Assembly: GCF_016741775.1 (NCBI RefSeq)
Contig: NZ_JAERRK010000004.1
Span: 124,001-188,000 of the forward strand
From: Streptomyces actinomycinicus
GTDB taxonomy: Bacteria > Actinomycetota > Actinomycetes > Streptomycetales > Streptomycetaceae
Direction of reading: 5' to 3'
Length of the DNA stretch: 64,000 nucleotides
In this document: positions 35,206-43,800 of the stretch, one piece after another
Position numbering within the stretch: the stretch's first letter is position 1
How the letters are laid out: each line of letters starts with the position of its first letter
Notes under the pieces: model-generated
Database searches by the model: none
What the model was told of the DNA's origin: nothing
Seen by the model: only the letters and a program-made list of their open reading frames with translations
Position numbers and translations under genes: made by a program

Positions 35206-35361
35206 GGCGGACCACCGGTTTCCGCCGCCCGGCGGCCCGCGGTCGGGAACGGCGGCGGACCACCGGTTTCCGCCGCCCGGCGGCCCGCGGTCGGGAACGG
35301 CACCTGAGGAAAGTGCTGTGCCAGCGTTACCGCCGGCCGGCGGTGCTCGGTCGGGAACGGC
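35206..35361. repeat. 48-bp direct repeats upstream of the zinc-ribbon gene
   Basis: Two near-identical 48-bp units (35206-35253 and 35254-35301, beginning ggcggaccaccggtttccg) and a diverged partial copy at 35325-35361 ending in the same ctcggtcgggaacggc. The first copy begins 43 bp upstream of the zinc-ribbon start, i.e. where its promoter should be. Confidence 0.9.
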
Positions 35362-35368
35362 GCACATC

Positions 35369-35600
35369 GCGCTGGGCAGCGCTCCGATCACCCGGGTCCT
35401 CCACGAGGCGGCAGGAGCCCCCACCATTGCCGGTCCTACTCGACCGCAGCGTTCGACGTCGGTGCCGCCGTCGGACCGCTCATCGCCGCGACCGCCCTCC
35501 GCTTCGGGGCCGGGGACCTGGGGCCCTGTGGACGAGCGGAGTCCTCGTCGCGCTCGCACGGCTCGTCGCCCTCCCCCTGCGTACGGAGGTCGCGCCTGGT
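35369..35600 (+). pseudogene. Frameshifted C-terminal remnant of a second MFS transporter
   Basis: Three successive frames give ALGSAPITRVLHEAAGAPT, then YSTAAFDVGAAVGPLIAATA, then LWTSGVLVALARLVALPLRT, which together correspond to helices 11-12 of a Cmx/AraJ-type MFS protein. At least two frame changes (between 35410-35437 and near 35522) and the absence of any N-terminal part show decay. Confidence 0.65.
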
Positions 35601-35699
35601 CGGAGCGGCGCAGCGCGCCGGTGACCCAGGCGAGGGCACCCCTGAGATCGAGGGTGCGCGGCCGATTCGTGTCGGAGCGGTGGGGGAACTCGGCCGGGC

Positions 35700-36167
35700 A
35701 TGATGCAGAGCATGGTGCGCGGCGGCGCGGCAGGCGCCGCGGGGACGACCGTACTGAACGCCGTGACCTACGCCGACATGGCGTGGCGGGGCAGGCCCTC
35801 GAGCCAGGCGCCGGCCCGGACCGTGGACAAACTGGCCGAAGACACCGGACATCCGGTTCCCGGGTCGGGAGAGATCCGGGACAACCGGCTCTCCGGCCTG
35901 GGAGCACTGTCGGGCATCGCCGTCGGCTGCGGCACCGGTGTGGCTGTCGCCCTGCTGCGCGGGGCCGGCATCCGTATGCCCTGGTGGCTCGGCGGTGTGT
36001 TCACGGGTGCCCTCGCCATGGCGGCCACCGATCTGCCGATGGCCCGGCTGGGTGTGAGCGATCCGACCGGCTGGTCGGCGAAGGACTGGGTGTCGGACGT
36101 GGTGCCGCACCTGATGTACGGGCTGACGACCTACGGGATCGTGGCGGCTTCCGAGCGGCGGCCGTGA
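35700..36167 (+). CDS. Putative membrane protein, Gly/Ala-rich
   Basis: 155 aa. Hydrophobic segments at about 5-27, 68-88, 92-112 and 135-150, with a conserved-looking polar loop (VDKLAEDTGHPVPGSGEIRDNRLSGLG cut short here). It resembles small actinobacterial membrane proteins that occur singly. ATG at 35700 (a second ATG follows at once). Its 3' end is followed by a duplicated 85-91 bp segment that includes the stop-codon context. Confidence 0.7.
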   Translation: MMQSMVRGGAAGAAGTTVLNAVTYADMAWRGRPSSQAPARTVDKLAEDTGHPVPGSGEIRDNRLSGLGALSGIAVGCGTGVAVALLRGAGIRMPWWLGGVFTGALAMAATDLPMARLGVSDPTGWSAKDWVSDVVPHLMYGLTTYGIVAASERRP

Positions 36168-36171
36168 GCCG

Positions 36172-36347
36172 CGTCGTCGGCCGCTTCGCCCGTGCCGGGC
36201 CGGTGGCCGGTCCGCGCCGATGCGGGCCCGATCGGCCCCGGCGGTCCCTGCTCCGTCTGAGCCCGTCGTCGGCCGCTTCGCCCGTGCCGGGCCGGTCCGC
36301 GGCGATGCGGGCCCGATCGGCCCCCGCGGTCCCTGCTCGGTCTGAGC
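36172..36347. repeat. Duplicated 85-91 bp segment after the 35700-36167 gene
   Basis: Copy A (36172-36262) and copy B (36263-36347) begin with cgtcgtcggccgcttcgccc and end with gtctgagc; B lacks six bp. The gene's own stop context (gtgagccgcgtcgtcgg) equals the junction between copies, so the stop-codon region has been repeated again. The remaining bases to 36467 contain no gene and should hold the promoter of the RsbQ-like gene. Confidence 0.9.
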
Positions 36348-36467
36348 CGGGCGCCTCGCGCCTTCGGCCGCTCCGGGCCGGCACCTCGGCCGTGTGACCG
36401 GGAGGATCGGCGCCGGCATCCCAGCCTGGCGACGGGACGATCGGCGCGGCCTGAGAGACTGTTCAGC

Positions 36468-37271
36468 ATGGACGTTGTGCGCAGGAACAATGTGACCGTC
36501 GTCGGCAACCCCGAGGGTCCTGCCGTCGTGCTCGCACATGGCTTCGGCTGTGACCAGAACATGTGGCGGTTGACGGTTCCCGCGCTCGTCGAGGACTACC
36601 GCGTGGTCCTCTTCGACTACGTCGGTTCCGGCCGTGCGGAACCGTCCGCCTTCTCGGAGAAGCGGTACTCCTCCCTGAGCGGCTACGCCCGGGACGTGGT
36701 CGAGGTGTGCGAGGCACTCGATCTGCGCGACGCGGCGTTCGTGGGGCACTCGGTCAGCGCGATGATCGGGGTCGTGGCCCTCGGCATGGCTCCGGAGCGG
36801 ATCGGCGCGCTGGTGATGGTCGCCCCGTCCCCACGGTACGTCGACGACGACGGCTACCGGGGCGGCTTCAGCGCCGACGACATCGACGAGCTGCTGGCGT
36901 CCCTGGAGTCCAATTATCTCGGCTGGTCGGCGGCGATGGCTCCGATGATCATGGGCAACCCCGACCGGCCGGAGCTGGACCAGGAGCTGAAGAACAGCTT
37001 CTGCGCCACCGATCCGGACATGGCGCGTGTCTTCGCCCGGACCACCTTCCTGTCGGATTCGCGGGACGATCTCAAGAGCGTGGCGGTGCCGACGCTCGTA
37101 CTGGAATGCACCCAGGACGTCATCGCCCCGCGCGAGGTCGGCGCCTTCGTCCATCGGACGGTCCCGGGCTCGACGCTGGTCACCCTCGACGCCACCGGCC
37201 ACTGCCCGCACCTGTCCGCTCCCGAAGCCACCAACGCGGCGATCACGGACTTCCTGGCAGGCCTGCGATGA
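36468..37271 (+). CDS. rsbQ: RsbQ-like alpha/beta hydrolase
   Basis: 267 aa, the size of Bacillus RsbQ (269). Catalytic triad Ser95 (GHSVS), Asp217 (ECTQDVIAP) and His245 (GHCPHLS), at nearly the same positions as in RsbQ. RNNVTVVGNPEGPAVVLAHGFGCDQ and YSSLSGYARDV are typical of the RsbQ/KAI2-like hydrolases. RsbQ activates the PAS phosphatase RsbP in energy stress, probably by making or delivering a small ligand. Here its stop overlaps the ATG of just such a PAS-phosphatase gene. The symbol rests on this context as well as sequence. Confidence 0.88.
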   Translation: MDVVRRNNVTVVGNPEGPAVVLAHGFGCDQNMWRLTVPALVEDYRVVLFDYVGSGRAEPSAFSEKRYSSLSGYARDVVEVCEALDLRDAAFVGHSVSAMIGVVALGMAPERIGALVMVAPSPRYVDDDGYRGGFSADDIDELLASLESNYLGWSAAMAPMIMGNPDRPELDQELKNSFCATDPDMARVFARTTFLSDSRDDLKSVAVPTLVLECTQDVIAPREVGAFVHRTVPGSTLVTLDATGHCPHLSAPEATNAAITDFLAGLR

Positions 37272-38566
37272 TGTGCCGCTCCGCCGAGCAGCCCGACCCC
37301 CAGGACACCGGCGGCGACGCGACGGACGTGTTGTTCGCCGCCCTGCTGGAGGACAGCGCCGATGAACTCTACGAGAGCGCTCCGTGCGGATACCTGTCCG
37401 CACTGATGGACGGCACCATCGCGAAGATCAACTCCACGCTGCTCGGCTGGCTCAGCCTGGACCGGGAGGCGGTGGTGGGCCGGATGCGGTTCACCGACCT
37501 GCTCACCGTGGGCGGAAAGCTGTACCACGAGACGCACTTCGCGCCGTTGCTGCGGATGCAGGGCGAGATCAGCGGTATCGCCCTGGACATCAAGCAGAGC
37601 GCCGGCGGCCGGATGCCGGTGCTGGTCTCGGCCGCCGTCAAGTACGGCAGTACCGGGCAGCCACTGCTGACGCGCACCACGGTGTTCGACGCCCGGGACC
37701 GCCGCGCCTACGAGGAGGAACTCCTGCGCCGCCGTGATGCGGCCGAAGAGGCGCGCAAACAGGCGGAGGCCGACCGTGCGCGGCTGCAGGAGGCCCTCGC
37801 GGTACTCCAGCAGTCCCTGCTGCCCGACACCTTGCCGCCGATACCGGGCGTCGAGACGGCGGCCCACTACCACACCGCCTCGCCCGACCGGCTCGGCGGC
37901 GATTTCTACGACGTCTTCCCGCTCGACGGCAAGCGGTTCGCCTTCTTCCTCGGTGACGTGTGCGGCAAGGGACCGCAGGCCGCGGCAGTCACCTCACTGA
38001 CCCGCTACACCTTGCGCGCCGCCGCCCTGCACGACCCCGATCCCGTCTCGGCTCTGTCGACCCTGAACACGGTGCTCCACGAGCGCTATGCCGACAGCGG
38101 CGACCCGCGCTACTGCACCGCCGTCTTCGGCACACTCGGCCCCGATCCCACGACCGGGCACGTCGCCGTCCAGCTCGCCTCGGGCGGCCACCCTCCCGTC
38201 CTGGTGCTGCGGGCCGACGGCACGGCCGACTTCCTGCCCACCCCCGGTGGCCTGCTCGTGGGAGTCGTGCCCGGGGCGCGATTCACCACTGCCACGACCG
38301 TCCTCACCCCGGGCGACACGCTCCTGCTCTACACCGACGGTCTCACCGAAGCCCGCACCGGCGACGACCAGAGCGACCGGTACGGTGACGAGGCCCTGCG
38401 TGGCTTCGCCGTGCGCCACGCCGGCCGGCCCCCGGACGCCGTCGTCCAGGCCCTCACCGGTCTGCTGCACGGTTTCGGCGACGGCCTCGACGACGACACC
38501 GCCCTCCTCGCCATCGGCGTCCCCGCCACCGGCCCCGCGCCCTGCGACCCTGCGACCCCCGACTGA
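37268..38566 (+). CDS. rsbP: RsbP-like PAS-domain PP2C phosphatase
   Basis: 432 aa. A PAS domain (about 30-145: APCGYLSALMDGTIAKINST) is followed by a coiled coil (AEEARKQAEADRARLQEALA) and a SpoIIE-type phosphatase domain with LGGDFYDVF, FLGDVCGKG, LASGGHPPVLVL, LLLYTDGLTEAR and DDDTALLAIG. The same PAS-coil-phosphatase order is found in RsbP. It should dephosphorylate a STAS protein, and one is encoded next, with a 1-nt overlap. Start at the ATG 37268 overlapping the RsbQ stop; the second ATG (37271) is also possible. Confidence 0.9.
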   Translation: MMCRSAEQPDPQDTGGDATDVLFAALLEDSADELYESAPCGYLSALMDGTIAKINSTLLGWLSLDREAVVGRMRFTDLLTVGGKLYHETHFAPLLRMQGEISGIALDIKQSAGGRMPVLVSAAVKYGSTGQPLLTRTTVFDARDRRAYEEELLRRRDAAEEARKQAEADRARLQEALAVLQQSLLPDTLPPIPGVETAAHYHTASPDRLGGDFYDVFPLDGKRFAFFLGDVCGKGPQAAAVTSLTRYTLRAAALHDPDPVSALSTLNTVLHERYADSGDPRYCTAVFGTLGPDPTTGHVAVQLASGGHPPVLVLRADGTADFLPTPGGLLVGVVPGARFTTATTVLTPGDTLLLYTDGLTEARTGDDQSDRYGDEALRGFAVRHAGRPPDAVVQALTGLLHGFGDGLDDDTALLAIGVPATGPAPCDPATPD

Positions 38567-38907
38567 TGATGAGCCCGCTGAAGACCACCGTCCGAGAGAC
38601 TGCCGCCGGTCCCGTCCTGGAAGTGACCGGCGAACTCGACTACACCAGCGCCCCCGAGCTGCGCGAGCTGACAGCCACGATCACCCTGCGACCAGGCCTG
38701 CGCCTCGTCCTGGATCTGGGCGGGATGGAGTTCTGCGACTCGAGCGGCATCACCGCCCTGCTTGCCGCGCGTAGCCACGCCCACGCCGCCGGCGCGGACA
38801 TCGCACTCGCCGCCGTACCCGCCCATACGCTGCGCGTCCTGCGCATGGTCGGCCTCGACGAGGTCTTCACCATCCACCCTGACCGCGAGAGCGTCATCGG
38901 TTCCTGA
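38566..38907 (+). CDS. STAS anti-sigma factor antagonist
   Basis: 113 aa, RsbV/SpoIIAA type. EFCDSSGITALLAA contains the phosphorylated Ser context. Start ATG overlaps the RsbP-like stop (TGATG). Dephosphorylated STAS proteins bind anti-sigma kinases and free a stress sigma factor. The cognate anti-sigma factor and sigma factor are not in this window. Confidence 0.92.
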   Translation: MMSPLKTTVRETAAGPVLEVTGELDYTSAPELRELTATITLRPGLRLVLDLGGMEFCDSSGITALLAARSHAHAAGADIALAAVPAHTLRVLRMVGLDEVFTIHPDRESVIGS

Positions 38908-39066
38908 TCCCGGCGGCTCGCCCGCCCGGATGACCGAAGCCGCCGGGGCAGCCGCGGGCCCGGTGTGGCCGCCGATGCCCTGTTGCAGCGCGGGGGAGGC
39001 TTCCGTCGCGTCGTACGGCTTGTGTCCGCTGGAGCCGGGCGTGGGCCGAGGGGACGTCAGGGTCCC

Positions 39067-39564
39067 TCAGGGGGCTTCGGGTTCCGGCGGGAACGCCCAG
39101 CTGTGCCGGACGTTCCCCCGTTCCCGGCGGTCGACCCGAGTGACCGCGGGTGCTCCGTTGCTGCGCGAGATCATGCCGCTGACCAGCGTCCGGTACCCGA
39201 AGAAGAGCGTGCCGCACACGGTCACCACGAAGGCGATCTCGGGCCCGTACCCGGTATCCCTGGAGGTGCGGGCCACGTGGACGAAGCCGTAGCCGCTGAG
39301 GACCGTCGCCACGGCCCACACCTTCCACAGCGTCCTGTGCAGACGCCGCTCACGGCGTACGTCGGCGAACGACGGCAGCTCGACGCGGAGTTGCGCTTCG
39401 CAGTGGTCGCAGGCCTCATGGGCCGTGTTCCCCTGCTCGGCGTAGCGCGGCAGACGCCTGACGGCGTCATTGGTGAGGGCGACCGACCGCCTCATCCTCT
39501 CGTCGCCCTGCGCTGTGACGATGTGCACGATCCTGTACTCGAAGCTCTCGCTCACGTCAGGCAC
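39067..39564 (-). CDS. Two-helix membrane protein of unknown function
   Basis: 165 aa, GTG start at 39564. A soluble N-terminal part with HEACDHCEAQL (possible metal site) is followed by two hydrophobic helices (about 83-99 and 108-128) and a polar tail. The flanks (38908-39066 and 39565-39762) show no supported gene. Family not recognised. Confidence 0.6.
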   Translation of the reverse strand: MPDVSESFEYRIVHIVTAQGDERMRRSVALTNDAVRRLPRYAEQGNTAHEACDHCEAQLRVELPSFADVRRERRLHRTLWKVWAVATVLSGYGFVHVARTSRDTGYGPEIAFVVTVCGTLFFGYRTLVSGMISRSNGAPAVTRVDRRERGNVRHSWAFPPEPEAP

Positions 39565-39762
39565 GGCTTCCGTCCCCTCTCCCCCGGCACCGAACAGTTC
39601 GATTGTCCTGGGGTCGCGGCGACATGCCGCCGGGACCGCACCACTTGGGACCGCCCCGTGACGAAACGGACACCGGACGCCACTCCCCCGCGACCCCGCA
39701 TATGTCCTCCTGCGATGCGCCAGCGGATGCGGCGGCCGCGGTACGGGGGATGCGGCCGGCTG

Positions 39763-40115
39763 TCATCGCCGCTCTGCGGCCAGGTGGCGGGCCCGCCTTT
39801 GCGGCAGGCAGTCACGGAGGTACAGCGCGAAGGGGACCCACCAGATCAGGTCGTTGGTCACGAGGATGACACCGGAGGCCAGGGCCACTCGCCGCTGAGT
39901 GCGAGCCACAGCCAGCCGAGCGGCCCGAGGACCTTTCCGGCCAGACCGACCGCGGCGACCGGCAGGCCTTCGGCAGGGCGCAGGGCCACGTCCAGGTAGA
40001 GCAGGCCGTACAGGCCGAGCACCATGCCCAGGGCGCTGCGCGACCGCGGTATCGGCCTGTGGCGGCGGGACGACGAGAACGACTGGCAGCCGTGGACGGA
40101 CTGACGGGCCGTCAC
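39763..40115 (-). pseudogene. Small membrane protein, frameshifted
   Basis: The minus strand encodes ALGMVLGLYGLLYLDVALRP and VAAVGLAGKVLGPLGWLWLA in one frame. Then, at about 39885-39895 (in tggccctggcc), the sensible continuation LASGVILVTNDLIWWVPFALYLRD is found in another frame and ends at 39763. Joined, they make a typical four-helix actinobacterial membrane protein of about 117 aa. Either a real one-base frameshift or a sequencing error in a GC-rich run. Start taken as GTG 40115. Confidence 0.6.
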
Positions 40116-40170
40116 CTTGCGGCCGGTGCCCGGTGCCGGGCCCGGCTGCCTTCTTCCGCTTCTGTACGGT

Positions 40171-40205
40171 GGCCCGGCCCGGCACACCGGGTGCCGGGCC
40201 GGGCC
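40171..40205 (-). terminator. Strong hairpin after the ricin-lectin gene
   Basis: GGCCCGGCCCGGCAC pairs perfectly over 15 bp with GTGCCGGGCCGGGCC around a 5-nt loop, starting five bp past the stop codon at 40211. No T-run, as usual in Streptomyces terminators. Confidence 0.8.
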
Positions 40206-40210
40206 GTCGG

Positions 40211-40678
40211 TCAGAAGTCCCAGCTCTGGCTCCGCGCTCCGTTGCAGCTCCAGCTCACCAGGAGCTGGCCGTTCTCCGGCCGGCCGGCCAGGATGTCGAG
40301 ACACTTGCCGTTCATCCGGCTACGGATCTCGCTGCCGTTGCGGTACCACCGCTGGTTGCTGCCGCCGGTGCAGTCCCACATGCTCACCGACCCCTGGTCG
40401 CCCTGGTTGTACGCGTAGATCTCCAGGCACTTCCCGTTGAGGCCGGAACGGATCTGCTCACCGTCCCAGCGCCACTGCTGATTGGTGTTGCCGGTGCAGT
40501 CCCACGTCACGGTGGAAGCTCCGTTCTCCTGGTGGAACATGAAGATGTCGGCACACCTTCCGTTCAGGTTGGACCTGAGCAGCGGCGCCGCGGCGTACGC
40601 CGGCTGCCCCGCCGAGGCAGCGCCGATGGTGAGCCCGACGGCCGCCAGCAGCGGCACCAGTCGCTTCGTCGTCTTCAT
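40211..40678 (-). CDS. Small secreted ricin B-type lectin
   Basis: 155 aa. Sec signal peptide (1-30, ending AYAAA). The mature 125 residues form one beta-trefoil with the three QxW motifs NQQWRW, NQRWYR and SQSWDF and matching C-D/E-I strands (CADIF, CLEIY, CLDIL). There is no catalytic domain, unlike most streptomycete ricin-domain proteins, so it is a stand-alone carbohydrate-binding protein. RBS GGGAGAG before ATG 40678. Divergent from the XRE-STAND gene (146 bp apart). Confidence 0.9.
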   Translation of the reverse strand: MKTTKRLVPLLAAVGLTIGAASAGQPAYAAAPLLRSNLNGRCADIFMFHQENGASTVTWDCTGNTNQQWRWDGEQIRSGLNGKCLEIYAYNQGDQGSVSMWDCTGGSNQRWYRNGSEIRSRMNGKCLDILAGRPENGQLLVSWSCNGARSQSWDF

Positions 40679-40736
40679 GGATTCTCTCCCTGTGGCCGGT
40701 GCGCGATTGCGCTGGCCCATGACTAGCCGCCGCGGG

Positions 40737-40782
40737 TTGTCCGGCGCCGGGACTTGGACGCCGGACATCAACAGCCGGACAA
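40737..40782. promoter_or_regulatory. Three GCCGGACA-type half-sites between lectin and STAND genes
   Basis: TGTCCGGC at 40738-40745 and its inverse GCCGGACA at 40760-40767 and 40774-40781. The arrangement is one inverted and one direct pair. It is a plausible operator for the XRE domain of the divergent STAND protein, but this is inference. Confidence 0.45.
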
Positions 40783-40824
40783 TGGCCGCGCATCGGGGCT
40801 GCGGAAAGCCCGGAAGGGAAGGCC

Positions 40825-43800
40825 ATGCCACGCGGCGAACGCCCGCTCGACCTGGACACCGGTCCGCTGACACGGTTCGCGGCGGACCTGCGGAAGCTGC
40901 GCGAGGCGGCGGGGCGGCCGCCGTACCGGGCGCTGGCCCAGAAGGCGCACTACTCGTCCACGACGCTGTCGGACGCCGCTGCCGGGCGCACGCTGCCGAG
41001 CCTGAGCGTCACCCTCGCGTACGTGGAGGCCTGCGGGGGTGACCGGCGCGCCTGGGAGTCCCGGTGGCACGCGGTCGCCGCCGAGATCGCGGCGGGCGCA
41101 CAGGGCGAGGAGCAGGAGGAACCGGGGGAGGCCGGCGGGCAGGGCACACCGTACGCCGGGCTGTCGGCGTTCCAGCCGGACGACGCCGACCGCTTCTTCG
41201 GGCGCGAGCGGCTGACCGGCGAGATGCTGACGAAGGTGCGTGAACGCCGGTTCCTGGCGGTCTTCGGGCCGTCCGGATCGGGCAAGTCCTCGCTGTTACG
41301 GGCAGGACTCGTCGCCCGCGTACGGGCGTCGGGCCGGCCGGTGATGCTCTTCACGCCGGGGCCCCACCCGGTGGAGGAGTGCGCGGTCCACCTGGCCGCG
41401 ACGACGTCGGAGTCACCCGGCGCACTGATGACCGAGCTGCGCGAGGATCCTGCGGCGCTGCACCTGAGGATCCGGCAGGCCATGACGGACCGCTCGCCGG
41501 ACATCGACATGCTGATCGTGGCCGACCAGTTCGAAGAGGTCTTCACCCTCTGCCGCGACCGGGACGAACGGGACGCGTTCATCGCGATGCTGGTCGCCGC
41601 CGCCACCGCGCCGGCCGGCCGGACCCGGGTGGTACTGGGCGTGCGCGCCGATTTCTACGGCCATTGCGTCCGGGATCCCCTGCTGGCCGAGGCGATGCGG
41701 GACGCGCAGTTCGCGGTCGGTCCGATGAGCAGCCAGGAGCTGCGCGAGGCCGTCACCCGGCCGGCCAGGCTCGCCGGCTGCACGGTGACCGGACCGCTGC
41801 TGGCGGCCGTGGTCGCGGACGCGACCGGTCAGCCGGGTGCGCTGCCGCTGGTCTCGCACGCGATGGTCGAGACGTGGCGCCGCCGCAGCGGCAGCCGCCT
41901 GACCCTGGAGGGGTACCTGGCGGCCGGTGGCATCCAGCACGCTCTCGCGCAGACCGCCGAGGCCGCTCACCGGGCTTTGTCGCCGGTGCAGCAGGGCATC
42001 GCCAGGTCGCTGTTCCTCCGGCTGACCGCGCTGGGTGACGGCACCGAGGACACCCGGCGCCGGATCACCCGGGACGAGCTGGACCCGGGCCCCGACACCG
42101 CCTTCGTGCTCGAGGCCCTCGCCCGGCAACGTCTGGTGACGCTGGACGAGCAGAGCATCGAGATCACCCACGAGGCGATCATCCGGTGCTGGCCGAGGCT
42201 GCGTGGCTGGCTCACCGAGGACCGGGAACGGCTGCTCCTGCACCGGCAGCTCACCGACGCGACCGCGAGCTGGGAGGCGCACGACCGTGACCCGCACGCC
42301 CTGTACCGGGGTGCCCGGCTCGCCGCGGCACTCGACCTGGCCGCCGCGGACGGTACCCGGCTGACGACCAGGGAACGCAGTTTCCTGGACGCGAGCAGGG
42401 ACGGACAGGCCGGTGAGCTGGCGGCGGTCAGACGGCGGACGGTCCGCCTGCGGCAGCTGGTCACGCTGCTCACCGTGTTGGTGGTCGTCGCGGCCACCGC
42501 GGGTGCGCTGGCGATCGGCTCGCGCAACTCGGCCGTACGGCAGCGGAACGTGGCCGTCGCCCGGAAGGCCGCCGCGGACGCCGCCGAGGTGCGGAAGCAG
42601 AACCCGGCGCTCGCCGCGCAGCTCGATCTGGCCGCGTACCGGCTGGCGCCCACCGACGACGTCCGCGATCAGCTGATGAGCACGTTCGCGACGCCGTACA
42701 CGAGCCGGCTCACCGGTCACACCTCCGACGTGGTCTCGCTCTCCTTCGCCCCGGAGAGCACGGTGGTGGCCACCGCCAGCTGGGACCGCACGGTCCGGCT
42801 GTGGAACGTCGGGGACGCCCACCGCCCCGTCCAGCTCGCGGTCCTGCACCAGCCCTGGCGGTTGCTGGCGGTCGCCTTCGGGCGGGGCGGCCGGGTCCTG
42901 GCGGCGGCGAGCGAACGGTCGGTGCGGCTGTGGGACGTGACGGACCGCCGGGCGCCCACCGAACTGACCACCCTGCCGGATCAGCGGGCGGCGCCGACAT
43001 GGGTGGCCTTCCCGGCCGGCGGCGGTGTGCTCGCCACCGGCCACGCCGACGGCGCGGCGCGGCTGTGGGACGTGACGGATCCCGGGCGTCCGAGGCTGCT
43101 GGCCACGCTCCCGGGTCACCGCAGCGCGGTCACCTCGATGGCGTTCAGCCCGGACGGCCACATGCTGGCGACCACCGGCGGCACCACCGCCAGGCTGTGG
43201 GACGTCACCGACCCCGCGCATCCGCGCCACCGCGAGGTGCTGCGCGGCCACACCGACACGGTGACCTCGGTGGCGTTCGGCCCCGACGGCCGGACCGTGG
43301 CGACCGGTGGCTGGGACCACACCGCGCGGGTCTGGCGCATCGGCGGCGGCTCGCGGACGCGGCCGCCGGCCGTCCTGGCCGGCCACACCACGATCGTCTG
43401 GTCGGTGGCGTTCAGCCCGGACGGCCGGACACTCGCCTCGGTCGGCGGGCCCACGCTGTTCTGGGACGTCGCCGATCCGGCGCACCCGAAGCGCGTCAGC
43501 ACGATCCCGAGTGGCGCCTACCAGGCCGCGTTCAGCCCGGACGGCCGCCTGTTCGCCGCCTCCGACCGTCTGCTGGACCTGCGGGACCTGTCGCTCGGTA
43601 ACCACGAGGACGTGGTCACGTCCCTGGCGTTCGCCCCTGGCGGCCATGTGCTGGCCAGCGCCAGCTGGGACGGCACCGCCCGGCTGTGGCAGGTCACCGA
43701 TGGCCGCGCCCTGTGGCCGCTGTCGGTGCTGCGCGGGCACACCAGGTTCGTCCGGTCGGTGGCGTTCGGCCCGGACGGGCGCACCCTGGTGACCGCGAGC

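Noticed and set aside
35436-37403. A 655-aa minus-strand reading frame
   Set aside because: Antisense to the membrane-protein and RsbQ-like genes; its repeats come from the duplicated segment at 36172-36347.
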